Positions 53,401-61,645 of a DNA stretch of 64,000 bases are shown in pieces. Position 1 is the stretch's first letter. Each line of letters starts with the position of its first letter. The notes beneath the pieces are model-generated. The model searched no databases. It was given only the letters and a program-made list of their open reading frames with translations, and had not been told where the DNA came from. The position numbers and the translations under genes are program-made. This DNA is from Salipiger abyssi (GTDB taxonomy: Bacteria > Pseudomonadota > Alphaproteobacteria > Rhodobacterales > Rhodobacteraceae), in the NCBI RefSeq assembly GCF_001975705.1, contig NZ_CP015093.1, positions 1,488,001 through 1,552,000 on the forward strand, read 5' to 3'.

Positions 53401-56400
53401 CACCGCGACCGGTGCTGCGTCAGGCAGCGCCACCGGCTTCATCGCGCATTCGAACCGCCGCGCGCCGCGCAGGGCGGTGATGGCATCGGCGGGCTCGGAC
53501 AGCAGCTCTTCGAGAATCTGAAGGCTCAGCGCGTCAAGCGCGGCCTCGTGTTTGGCCTCGGCGGATTTGCGGGTAAAGAGCCCGCCCTGCACAGGCGCGG
53601 GCAGGGTCAGATCGAGCGTCGAGACCGACACGCCCGGCAGCTCGCGCGGTATCACCCGCGCAGGCCCGGCGATGGTGGCTTTCGACGGGTAGGGCAGCGC
53701 CTCGTCGCGCAGCCTTGCGGCGCCGCTGGTGACCACGCTCAGATGCAGCGGGCGCGGCAGGTTTTCCTCGGCCACGGCCTGGGCAAGGAAGAGCAGCGAA
53801 TAGAAGCCCTGCTCCTGCACCCGGTGGAAAAAGCTCGACCCGGGGCGGTGGCTCTCGCCCTCGGTCACCAGCCAGAAATGCGCGATCCGCGTCGGCACAT
53901 GGCCGCGCAGCGCCAGATCCTGCACCAGCAGGTCATAGCCCTCGCGCCCGCGTTCCGGGGCAAGGAGATAGGAGGTATCCGAGAGCCGGGTAAAGCTGTC
54001 GCCGGTCCGGACCTCGACCACGGTGTGACCGGCGGCTTTCAGTTTCGCCGCCGCGCGGGCGGCGAGCCCCGCTTCGTCCATGAAGATCAGCCAGCATTGC
54101 GGCTCGGCATCGGCGAGCCCCTCGGCCACGTCGACCTCAACCTCCGCCGCGCGCGGGCGCCAGACCGGTTTCCAGCCCCAGCCCGACACATCGTCGGTCC
54201 GCATGAGATATTGCGGCGCGGTCTCGGCCTGCCGCTGGCCGGGCGCGATGAAATAGGGCGCGCGCTGAAAGGCATAGGAGGGCAGGACCACGCGGTTGCG
54301 CCGCGCATCGCCCCAGATCTGATCCCAGTCGATCTGCGCGCCCAGCGCCCAGAGACGGCCCAGCACCTCGAACATGTGCTTGTCGTCGGCAATCACATCG
54401 TCGCGGTGACGCAGCGAGGAGAGAACCTGCTGGCCCGGCGCATCCGGGTGCTGGCGGGCGAGTGCGGAAAGCGCCTTGCCGGGGCCGACCTCAAGGAAGA
54501 TGCGGTTGGGCTTTGCCAGCGTGCCGATGCAGTCGGCGAAATGCACGGTGCCGCGCAGATGCTCGACCCAGTAATCCGGCGAGGTCGCCTGCTCTGCGGT
54601 CATCAGCGCGCCGGTGCGGTTCGAGGTCAGCGGGATCTGCGGCGCGAAAAGGTCGATGGAGCGCAGATAGGCGCGGAACTGGTCGAGGATCGGCTCCAGC
54701 ATGCGGCTATGGGCGGCGATGTCGATCTGGATGCGCTGGCAGTCGATGCCCTCGGATTTGAGGCGGGCTTCCAGCGCGTCGAGCGCCGCCTGCGGCCCGG
54801 AGGCGACGGTCAGCTCGGGCGCGTTGACGGCGCCGAGGTCGAGCTCTTCGCCCAGATAGGGCTGAAGCGCCTCGGCGGTGAGGTTGACCGAGAGCATGCC
54901 GCCGGCGGGCACGCTGTCGAAGAGCCGGCCGCGCAGATGCACGAGGCCGATGCAATCCTCGAAACTCATGACGCCGGCGAGACAGGCGGCGGTGTTCTCG
55001 CCCATGGAATGGCCGGCCAGCGCGACGGGCTGAACGCCCCAGCTCATCCAGAGCTGGGCCAGCGCGTATTCGGTGATCATGATCAGCGGCAGTTGCAGCG
55101 AGGGGCGGGTCAGCGCCGCGTCCGCGTCTTCGCGGGCGCCCTCTTCCGGCAGCCACAGCGCGCGGATGTCATGGTCGGAGATCTCGGCCAGCGTATCGAG
55201 CCCGCGATCCATCCACTCGGCAAAGACCGGCTCGGTCTCGTAGAGATCGCGCGCCATGCCGGCATATTGCGCGCCGCCGCCGGGGAACATGAAGGCCACG
55301 TCCGGCCGGTCCAGCGCGGAATGCGAATGCACCCGGCGCGGGGCGTCCTCTTCCAGCAGGCGGGCGGCCTCTTCGTGGCTTTCGGCCACCACGATCCGGC
55401 GCTTCTCGAAGGCGCGGCGGCCTTCCTTCAGCGTCCAGGCAATATCGGCGAGCGGCTGCTCGGGATGGGCGCGCAGATGCGCCGCCAGCCGCCTTGCGCC
55501 TTCGTCGAGCGCCCCCTTGCTGCGCGCCGAGAGCGTCAGGATCTGGAACGGCCAGTCGCTGTCTTCGGAGGGCGCCTGCGCGGGCGCCTCTTCCAGCACC
55601 GCATGCGCGTTGGTGCCGCCGACGCCCAGCGCGTTCACCCCGGCGCGGCGCGGATGAGCGCTTGTCGGCCAGGGGGTGAGCGTGTCGTTAACCATAAACG
55701 GCGACGTCTCGAACTCGATCGCCGGGTTTGGCGCCTCATAGCCCAGCGAGGGCGGGATCTCGCCCTCATGCAGCGCCAGCGAGGTCTTGATCAGCCCTGC
55801 GACACCCGCCGCCGTATCGAGATGGCCGATATTGGTCTTCACCGAGCCGATGCGGCAATGGCCCGTGGCATCCGAGCTCTCGCGGAAGGCCTGGGTCATG
55901 GCGGCGACCTCGATGGGATCGCCCAGATAGGTGCCGGTGCCGTGGCATTCCACGTAATCCACCGTGTCGGAGGTGATCCCCGCCACCGCCTGCGCCTCGG
56001 CCACCGCCTGTGCCTGCCCATCGACGGAGGGCGCCAGATAGCCGGCCTTTTGCGCGCCGTCATTGTTCACGGCGGTGCCCTTGATCACCGCCCAGATGTG
56101 ATCGCCGTCGGCAATGGCATCCGCCAGCCGCCGCAGCACCACGACCCCCACGCCGGAACCGAACACCGTGCCCTGCGCGCGATGGTCGAAGGCGTGGCAT
56201 TGCCCGTCGGGCGAGAGGATCTCGTTTTCCTTGTAGAGATAGCCCCGGCCCTGCGGCAGCTCGATGGTCACGCCCCCGGCGAGCGCCATGTCGCATTCGC
56301 CGTTGAGCAGCGCCTGCGCGGCGTAATGGGTGGCCACCAGCGAAGTCGAGCAGGCGGTTTGCAGGTTGATCGACGGCCCGTGCAGATCGAGCACATGGCT

Positions 56401-56904
56401 CAGCCGGGTGGTCATGAAATCCTTGTCGTTGCCGGTATGGCGCAGCAGGAACATGCCGGTATTCTCGACCAGATCCGGGTTCGCGCAGACGTTGAAATAG
56501 AAATAGCTGCCCATGCCGCAGCCCGCGAAGACGCCGACCTGACCGTCGAAGCTCTCGGGCACATGGCCGGCGTTTTCCAGCGCCTCCCAGGCGGTTTCGA
56601 GGAACTGCCGGTGCTGCGGATCCATGATCGCCGCCTCTTTCGGAGAGAACCCGAAGAATTCGGCATCGAACATCTCGAAATCATCAAGCGGCGCGGCGAA
56701 GGGCACGTAATCCTTGTGGCGGATGAGGCCCGGATCCTCGCCCGCCTCCAGCAGCTCCTCTTCGGAAAGCCGGCGGATGGCGCTGCGCCCGGAGCGCAGA
56801 TTGTCCCAGTAGCGCTGGATGTTCTCGGCACCGGGAAGATGCGCGGCCATGCCGACGATAGCGATGTCGTTTTCGCCGGTTTGGTGCTGCGTTTCTGCGC
56901 TCAT
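50446..56904 (-). CDS. Type I polyketide synthase: KS-AT-KR-DH-carrier-TE
   Basis: The 2152-residue protein has the following domains. KS at 10-440 with active-site C185 (TACSTS), H321 (HGTGT) and H361 (NIGHLD). AT at 535-830 with S633 in GHSMGE and an AAHS motif at the position that sets extender choice. KR at 1165-1380 with TGGFGGIG, an IDD sequence like the B-type LDD motif, and Y1335. DH at 1395-1670 with H1421 in HRTKAGDALLP, but D1590 is followed by IATG instead of the usual xxxQ/H. A PCP-like carrier has S1806 (LGGHS). TE at 1865-2125 has S1953 (GFSGGG), D1980 and H2110. KR before DH is the reverse of the usual modular order. ATG at 56904 is preferred over GTG at 56922. It is the first gene of the operon. 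Confidence 0.93.
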   Translation of the reverse strand: MSAETQHQTGENDIAIVGMAAHLPGAENIQRYWDNLRSGRSAIRRLSEEELLEAGEDPGLIRHKDYVPFAAPLDDFEMFDAEFFGFSPKEAAIMDPQHRQFLETAWEALENAGHVPESFDGQVGVFAGCGMGSYFYFNVCANPDLVENTGMFLLRHTGNDKDFMTTRLSHVLDLHGPSINLQTACSTSLVATHYAAQALLNGECDMALAGGVTIELPQGRGYLYKENEILSPDGQCHAFDHRAQGTVFGSGVGVVVLRRLADAIADGDHIWAVIKGTAVNNDGAQKAGYLAPSVDGQAQAVAEAQAVAGITSDTVDYVECHGTGTYLGDPIEVAAMTQAFRESSDATGHCRIGSVKTNIGHLDTAAGVAGLIKTSLALHEGEIPPSLGYEAPNPAIEFETSPFMVNDTLTPWPTSAHPRRAGVNALGVGGTNAHAVLEEAPAQAPSEDSDWPFQILTLSARSKGALDEGARRLAAHLRAHPEQPLADIAWTLKEGRRAFEKRRIVVAESHEEAARLLEEDAPRRVHSHSALDRPDVAFMFPGGGAQYAGMARDLYETEPVFAEWMDRGLDTLAEISDHDIRALWLPEEGAREDADAALTRPSLQLPLIMITEYALAQLWMSWGVQPVALAGHSMGENTAACLAGVMSFEDCIGLVHLRGRLFDSVPAGGMLSVNLTAEALQPYLGEELDLGAVNAPELTVASGPQAALDALEARLKSEGIDCQRIQIDIAAHSRMLEPILDQFRAYLRSIDLFAPQIPLTSNRTGALMTAEQATSPDYWVEHLRGTVHFADCIGTLAKPNRIFLEVGPGKALSALARQHPDAPGQQVLSSLRHRDDVIADDKHMFEVLGRLWALGAQIDWDQIWGDARRNRVVLPSYAFQRAPYFIAPGQRQAETAPQYLMRTDDVSGWGWKPVWRPRAAEVEVDVAEGLADAEPQCWLIFMDEAGLAARAAAKLKAAGHTVVEVRTGDSFTRLSDTSYLLAPERGREGYDLLVQDLALRGHVPTRIAHFWLVTEGESHRPGSSFFHRVQEQGFYSLLFLAQAVAEENLPRPLHLSVVTSGAARLRDEALPYPSKATIAGPARVIPRELPGVSVSTLDLTLPAPVQGGLFTRKSAEAKHEAALDALSLQILEELLSEPADAITALRGARRFECAMKPVALPDAAPVAVDGGTYLITGGFGGIGLTLAQEFASKGANLVLVARNDLPERSHWPDYLSRHAPQDSTARRIRAVMALEEAGAEVRIAAADVCNLTQMQRVKEAAEAKFGTITGVIHGAGVIDDGPLLTKSPASVEDVFTPKIHGTQVLGELFPDGSVDWMVLFASSSTVTAPAGQVDYVAANEYLNAFAQARAGGKTRVVAINWGIWNEVGMAAEAVAARRGEVPKAPVEPAGVPMLDEKTFDAQGNRLFTASYSAKDWFIDEHRTKAGDALLPGTGYLALAAEALRAQHETGGFEIRDLTFLRPLRVADGGAREMRLRLSRRDEGYGFDVLADATLAGKRGFALTAQGTLALMPMQRPDPLDLSAIRARCGKPLLAEPGARLAAAQEVQLQFGPRWKVLDSRALGKGEGIAELSLADSARADGCLLHPALMDIATGWAMELIEGYQPTHLWVPLSYTRVRVHAPLTEQIVSWVRNAAENRADAATASFDITLCAPDGTVLVEISGFTIHKLAQADILHAAPRLTAAELELDGPQDAAQPLSPAEERLAHNLSQGILPEEGVSAFARALSLGAPQLVISSMDLDQLTAQTAASTAEKGEVQKFDRPQLEGDYVAPENDIERTLVGFWEDLLGVQNVGVEDSFFDLGGHSLIAVRLFAMVKKAYRIDFPISVLFEAPTIRKCAALIAEQAGIVADEETAEGTPKAPERRFTHIVPMHDGEGGPRTPFFLVAGMFGNVLNLRHLAHLLGADRPFYGLQARGLYGGEEPHRSIEEAARDYIAEMRQVQAQGPYMVGGFSGGGITAFEIARQLEQMGEEVSLCVLLDTPLPMRRPLERRDRMMIQWQEARAKGLFYPLIWARNRIRWEIAKRQTKDSTEAEHSFHNAEIEAAFLTAVAQYRVRAWDGRLVLYRPPLVGKWQVSQGRMVNSERAYVMHDNDWGQFVPHVEVHEVPGDHDSMVLEPNVRVLAGLMREAITGAEAQRRGAEVVEFPGHRAAE

Positions 56905-57020
56905 GACCTGGTACCCCGTCACATCAGACTTTGCCCCGCGTAAAGGAGGAATGGGGAGAAAATGCGGCGCTTTTTAGGTATCCACCCAGCCTTCGCCATC
57001 TTTCAGGCTGCGCCGACCGG

Positions 57021-57042
57021 GTATTGTTATGCCATGCAATAC
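57021..57042. promoter_or_regulatory. Inverted repeat upstream of the PKS gene
   Basis: GTATTG and CAATAC are separated by 10 bases, forming a 22-base dyad 117-138 bases upstream of the PKS start codon, in the gap between the flippase and PKS genes. Size and spacing suit a dimeric regulator (LuxR- or GntR-like), but no such gene is in the window. Confidence 0.4.
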
Positions 57043-57089
57043 AGTGTCGCAGACAGGGGGAATTGTCGCCGAATGGGAACCGTTGGCGC

Positions 57090-58457
57090 TTATCCGCCCA
57101 GCCGCGCCAGGGCCACAATCTCCGACCAGTTGACGGCCACCGCGATGGCCGCGAGCGCGATTCCGGCCAGCGCAAAAATCGCGTCGTGCAGCGGATCCCA
57201 GGCACCCATGCGCCGCGCCAGCCAGACCACCACCGGATAGGCAAGCAGGAAGGCCGCGCCCATGCCCAGAAGCGCGCCCAGCAGACCCGCGATTTCCAGT
57301 CCGAGCAGAATGCAGACCACCATCAGCACCGCGCGCGCCAGCGCCAGCACGAAAAAGGTGCGGCTGTCGCCGGCGGCCAGCGCGGCCTGATCGTAGGTCT
57401 GCACGATGATTTGCGGCATCTGCACACAGGCCACGATCACCGTGACCGCGCCGGCAGCCATGTAGCGCGGGTCATACATCAGATCGACCAGCCAGGCGCC
57501 GATCATCGCAAAGACCCCGACCATGCCGATCAGCAGGCCGGTGACGATAAAGCGCATCTTGCGCAGACGCAGGAAATTCTCGCGGCTCTCGGTGGGCGGC
57601 GTCTCGCGGTAGATCGGGATCAACACCTTGCGCGTCACCATGCCCCCGAGCAGCATCGGGAAGGAGGCAAGGAAATAGCCGATATTGTAGATGCCGAAAT
57701 GATCGAGCGTGAGATATTTGCCGATCAGGATCTTGTCGCTCTGGCTGAAGAAGAACCCGCAAACGGTAGAGAGAAAGATCCACTTGCCGAAATTCACCAG
57801 CTCATGGGCGGCGGATTTGTCCCAGCGGAAGCGGTTGCGCGCGCCCGGCAGGAAAAGCGAGTTGATCACCACCTCGGTGGCGCAGCTTATGAGCCCGCTC
57901 AGCACCAGCGCCCAGACCGATCCGGTGAGCCAGGCCAAGAGGATCGCGCTCAGCACGCCGACCACCTGGGTGACGAATTCCAGCAGCGTGACCCGGCCCA
58001 GCAGCAGGTGCCGGTTGGCGGTGTCCATGCGGGTGGGGCGGAAGGCGAGGATCAGCAGGCTGAGGCTTGCCACCGGCAGGATCTGCAAGAGCTGTGGCTC
58101 GTCGTAGAACCAGGCCATCGGCCAGGCGAGCCCACAGGCCACCAGCCACAGCCCGCCGCCGCGCAGCACCTGGATCGTCCAGGCGGTATCGAGGAAATCG
58201 CGCTCGTCGCCGCGCTTGCTCTGCATGATCGCCGGGGTCACGCCGACATCGGAGAACTGCTGGAGCCCCATCATGAAGACCGAGACCAGCGCCATGAGAC
58301 CGAAGGCCTCGGGAAAGAGCAGCCGGGTAAGGATCAGGTTCGAGGCCAGCCGCAGGACCTGGCCGGTGCCGAAACCGCCAACGGTAAGCAGCGAGGAACG
58401 CACCGCGCGGGCGGTGAGCGAGCTGCCGTGAAAACGCTCGATAAACGCCATGCTCAT
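57090..58457 (-). CDS. Polysaccharide flippase (Wzx/PST family)
   Basis: The 455-residue protein has about twelve to fourteen membrane helices. Its N-terminal part RAVRSSLLTVGGFGTGQVLR, then LILTRLLFPEAFGLMALVSV, is typical of Wzx/WzxC-type flippases. It is expected to flip lipid-linked glycan repeats to the periplasm. It is coupled to the upstream GT2 gene by an ATGA overlap (58454-58457). Confidence 0.9.
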   Translation of the reverse strand: MSMAFIERFHGSSLTARAVRSSLLTVGGFGTGQVLRLASNLILTRLLFPEAFGLMALVSVFMMGLQQFSDVGVTPAIMQSKRGDERDFLDTAWTIQVLRGGGLWLVACGLAWPMAWFYDEPQLLQILPVASLSLLILAFRPTRMDTANRHLLLGRVTLLEFVTQVVGVLSAILLAWLTGSVWALVLSGLISCATEVVINSLFLPGARNRFRWDKSAAHELVNFGKWIFLSTVCGFFFSQSDKILIGKYLTLDHFGIYNIGYFLASFPMLLGGMVTRKVLIPIYRETPPTESRENFLRLRKMRFIVTGLLIGMVGVFAMIGAWLVDLMYDPRYMAAGAVTVIVACVQMPQIIVQTYDQAALAAGDSRTFFVLALARAVLMVVCILLGLEIAGLLGALLGMGAAFLLAYPVVVWLARRMGAWDPLHDAIFALAGIALAAIAVAVNWSEIVALARLGG

Positions 58458-59311
58458 CGTCCGCGACTCCAGCCCTCGGCGGCGGGGCGCAGGCGGACCG
58501 CCAGCGCGACACCGGAATAGACCGCGAATCCCAGCGGGTCGCGCAGGGCCATCACCAGTTTCCGGCTCGCCGGAAAGGGCATCTTGTCGTCATTTGCCAG
58601 AAGATCGGGATAGCGTGCCGCGATTTCGGCCACGCCGGCATCCTGCCGCCGCCGGACCCTGACCAGATTGCCGAAGCCCTCGGCAATCGGCCAGTCATAG
58701 GGCGCGGGCACGCCGGCGCGCTCCTCCGGCGCAAAACTGAGCCGAACGAAGGTGTCGTCCGAGATGATGTCGGGAAAGGCGCCCCAGCGGGCGCGGCCCG
58801 CCGCATTCACCGCGAACACGCCACAGCCCGGAACGCCTCGCGCCATGAAGGGCACCCGGCGCCAGATCCGCGCATAGGCCCGCGAGACCCAGCTCTTGGC
58901 GGTGATCCGCACCCGCCCGCTGGCATAACCCGGCGTCTCCTTGGAAAGCGCGGCGTGGATCTGGTCCATCAGCTCGGGGCTCACCGTCACATCGGCGTCG
59001 AGATAGACGCGCACGCAGGCGCGGGCCGCCTCGTCGCCCGCATTCAGCGCGCCGAGCTTGCCGCCCTCGGCCCGCTCGATCACCCGCAGCTCCCAGCCGC
59101 GCGCGGCAAAACCGGGCGCCTCGGCGCGAGCACGCTCGGCAGTGTCGTCGCGGCAGCCATTGGCGATCACGATCACCTCGATCGGGCCCGCATCGGACCA
59201 GTGCGAGGCGCTAAGCGCGCGCAGGCAGCCGCCGATCAGCGCCGCCTCGTTGCTTGCCGGAAGGATCACCGACATGGCAGGCACATTGGCAAAGTTGCGC
59301 TTACCCGTCAT
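58454..59311 (-). CDS. Glycosyltransferase family 2
   Basis: The 285-residue GT-A protein shows MSVILPASNEAALIGGCLRA, VIVIANGCRDDTAE, GGKLGALNAGDEAA and the DxD in VRVYLDADVTVSPE. No clear membrane helix follows except a weakly hydrophobic C-terminus. The ATG at 59311 is preferred over 59377 because the extra N-terminus is not family-like. It is first in a two-gene unit with the flippase. Confidence 0.87.
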   Translation of the reverse strand: MTGKRNFANVPAMSVILPASNEAALIGGCLRALSASHWSDAGPIEVIVIANGCRDDTAERARAEAPGFAARGWELRVIERAEGGKLGALNAGDEAARACVRVYLDADVTVSPELMDQIHAALSKETPGYASGRVRITAKSWVSRAYARIWRRVPFMARGVPGCGVFAVNAAGRARWGAFPDIISDDTFVRLSFAPEERAGVPAPYDWPIAEGFGNLVRVRRRQDAGVAEIAARYPDLLANDDKMPFPASRKLVMALRDPLGFAVYSGVALAVRLRPAAEGWSRGR

Positions 59312-59421
59312 GATCCGTACCAAACCCGCCACACATGAGTGTTTTCCCGACTGTGAATGCGATGGCCCTGCCATCAAACTGTGGCCAAAAAAAGAAATCG
59401 CATAGAAGTTGTCATAAATTC

Positions 59422-59436
59422 CGGACGAACTGTCCG
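59422..59436. promoter_or_regulatory. Small inverted repeat before the WcaL-like gene
   Basis: CGGAC and GTCCG, spaced by GAACT, lie in the 5' leader 22-36 bases before the GTG start. It could be an operator or a leader hairpin. Weak evidence. Confidence 0.2.
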
Positions 59437-59457
59437 AAGAGCCGAAGCGAGGAACGC

Positions 59458-60672
59458 GTGTCGCAGCGATTGCGGATCGGGTATCTAGTGCCCCAATTTC
59501 CGGGACAGACCCATATCTTCTTCTGGCGCGAGGTCAAAGTGCTGGAGGAGATGGGCCATGAGGTGCATCTGCTCTCGACGCGGATGCCACCCTCGCGCCT
59601 CATTTCGCATGACTGGTCGCAGGATGCGATTGCCCGCACCACCTATCTGGGCCGAATCGAGCCGGTCGCGGCGCTGCGCGCGCTGGCGGCGCTCTTGCCC
59701 AAGGGGCTGGCGGGCTGGATCGCCCGCGAAGGTGTGGGCTTTGGCAAGGACGTGGCGGTGACGCTCTCGGCGGCGCAGGCGCTTGTCGCCTATGCCGCAG
59801 AGCATGAGCTGGACCATGTGCATGTGCATTCCTGCGGCCGCGCGGCGCTGATCGCGGCGCTGGCGGAAAAGATGGGCGGCCCGTGCTATTCGCTGACGCT
59901 GCACGGGCCGCTGTCCGACTACGGCCCCGGCCAGCGCTTCAAATGGCGCAACGCCGCCTTTGCGACGATCATCACCCAGAAGCTCATGCAGGAGATGCAG
60001 GAGGAGATGTCCGACGCCCTGCCCGAGCGCGTCGCGATCCGCCCGATGGGCGTGGATACCAGCGTGCTCTGCCGCGACACGCCTTACGATCCGCCCCAGA
60101 AGGGCCGTCCGATCCGGCTGTTCTCCTGCGGGCGGCTGAACGTGGTGAAGGGTCATCAGGATCTGATGTCGGCGGTGCGCCAGTTGCTCGACCAGGGGGT
60201 CGATGTGCGGCTTGAGATCGCCGGCGAGGACGATGCCGGCGGCGAGGGCTTCCGCAAGGAGCTCGAGGCGCATCTGCGCAAGCTGCGGCTTCAGGATCAT
60301 GTGAAACTGCTCGGCGCCATCGACGCGGGCGCGGTGAAACAGAAGCTGATCGAGAGCCATGTCTTCGTGCTGGCCTCGTGGCACGAGCCGCTGGGCGTGG
60401 CCTATATGGAGGCGATGTCCTGCGGCGTGCCGACCATCGGCACCGATGCCGGCGGCGTGCGCGAGCTGATCGACGACGGGGTGAACGGCAAGCTGGTGCC
60501 GCCCAAAGATCCCACCGCGCTGGCGCGGGCGATCCGCGATCTGGCGCAACACCCCGAGAACGCACAGCGGCTGAGCGAGGCCGGACGCGCCCATGTGGAG
60601 GCGCATTTCCGCGCCAGCCTCGGGGCGGAAACGCTGGTCGAGGAGATCCTCGCGACAAAGGCCCGCACCTGA
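59458..60672 (+). CDS. Glycosyltransferase family 4 (WcaL-like)
   Basis: The 404-residue GT-B enzyme shows RIGYLVPQFPGQTHIFFWRE, SLTLHGPLSDYGPGQRFKWR, SCGRLNVVKGHQDLMSAVRQ and the C-terminal SWHEPLGVAYMEAMSCGVPT followed by GGVRELIDDGVNGKLVPPKD. It resembles colanic-acid-type WcaL transferases. The GTG at 59458 with GAGG five bases upstream is chosen; an ATG at 59335 would add a non-conserved Lys/Arg-rich leader. It is divergent from the GT2-flippase pair. Confidence 0.88.
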   Translation: MSQRLRIGYLVPQFPGQTHIFFWREVKVLEEMGHEVHLLSTRMPPSRLISHDWSQDAIARTTYLGRIEPVAALRALAALLPKGLAGWIAREGVGFGKDVAVTLSAAQALVAYAAEHELDHVHVHSCGRAALIAALAEKMGGPCYSLTLHGPLSDYGPGQRFKWRNAAFATIITQKLMQEMQEEMSDALPERVAIRPMGVDTSVLCRDTPYDPPQKGRPIRLFSCGRLNVVKGHQDLMSAVRQLLDQGVDVRLEIAGEDDAGGEGFRKELEAHLRKLRLQDHVKLLGAIDAGAVKQKLIESHVFVLASWHEPLGVAYMEAMSCGVPTIGTDAGGVRELIDDGVNGKLVPPKDPTALARAIRDLAQHPENAQRLSEAGRAHVEAHFRASLGAETLVEEILATKART

Positions 60673-60694
60673 TCGCACGGGCCGGCCCGAAACG

Positions 60695-61645
60695 TCAGCG
60701 CAGCGGGTGAAAGCACGCCGCCTGATGCCCCTCCCCCGTGAGCTGCGGCACCTCCTCGGCGCAGCGCTCGCCCGCATAAGGGCAACGCGCGCGAAAGGCG
60801 CAGCCCTTCGGCGGGTTGAGCGGGTCGGGCAGCTCGGTCTCGCGCCCCTCCGGCGCGGTGAGCGCGCGGCCCACCACCGGAGCGCTCTCGGCCAGCAGCT
60901 TGGTATAGGGGTGGTGCGGGTTCGAGAACACGTCCTCGGCCTTTCCGACCTCCACCACCGAGCCGAAATAGAGCACCGCCACCCGGTCGCTCACCGCCTC
61001 GACCACGGCGAGGTCGTGGCTGATGAAGAGATAGGTCAGACCCAGCCGCTGTTTCAGCTCTGCCAGCAGATTCAGCACCTGTGCCTGCACCGAGACGTCC
61101 AGCGCCGAAACCGGCTCGTCGAGGATCAGGATCTTCGCCTCCGCCGCCAGCGCCCGGGCGATGCCGATGCGCTGCGCCTGCCCGCCGGAAAACTCGTGCG
61201 GGTAGCGGTCGAGAAACTCCTCGCGCAGGTTCACCTGGGCGAAAATCTCGGAAATCCGCCTGTCCCGCTGCGCCTTGTCCATCCCGTGCAGGCGTTTCAG
61301 CGGCGTCTCCATGATCTGCCGGACGGTCTTGCGCGGGTTCAGAGACGAAATCGGATCCTGAAACACATATTGGATGCGCTTGCCGAACACCGCCGGGTCG
61401 GCATTGTCGAGCGGCTTTCCGGCGATCTCGATACTGCCGCCCGTGGGCTCCAGCAGCCCCACCAGCATCCGCGCAAGCGTGGACTTGCCGCAGCCCGACT
61501 CCCCCACGATACCCAGCGTCTCGCCCTCGGGCACCTCCAGCGTCACCGGATGCACCGCATGCACCCGCCCCTTCGGCGGCCCGAAAAGCTGCTTGCCCAC
61601 GACAAAGGTCTTCGACAGCGCGTCGAGTTTCAGAGCGATGCTCAT
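60695..61645 (-). CDS. dppF: Dipeptide/oligopeptide ABC importer ATP-binding protein
   Basis: The 316-residue ATPase has Walker A in [19 protein letters not shown], the signature [16 protein letters not shown], Walker B in [14 protein letters not shown] and the oligopeptide C-terminal domain with [15 protein letters not shown] (possible 4Fe-4S cysteines). It powers uptake of peptides or similar solutes. The ATG overlaps the stop of the upstream fusion gene by four bases. Confidence 0.93.
   Translation of the reverse strand: MSIALKLDALSKTFVVGKQLFGPPKGRVHAVHPVTLEVPEGETLGIVGESGCGKSTLARMLVGLLEPTGGSIEIAGKPLDNADPAVFGKRIQYVFQDPISSLNPRKTVRQIMETPLKRLHGMDKAQRDRRISEIFAQVNLREEFLDRYPHEFSGGQAQRIGIARALAAEAKILILDEPVSALDVSVQAQVLNLLAELKQRLGLTYLFISHDLAVVEAVSDRVAVLYFGSVVEVGKAEDVFSNPHHPYTKLLAESAPVVGRALTAPEGRETELPDPLNPPKGCAFRARCPYAGERCAEEVPQLTGEGHQAACFHPLR

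Noticed and set aside
44712..56904. Horizontal transfer borders (integrase, tRNA, IS elements) around the PKS-NRPS operon
   Set aside because: No mobile-element genes, tRNA or direct repeats were seen at either edge, and base composition looks like that of the neighbours by eye.
50461..56943. A 2160-residue open frame on the plus strand opposite the PKS gene
   Set aside because: Same reason: it mirrors the PKS reading frame, has no recognisable domains and no plausible start context.
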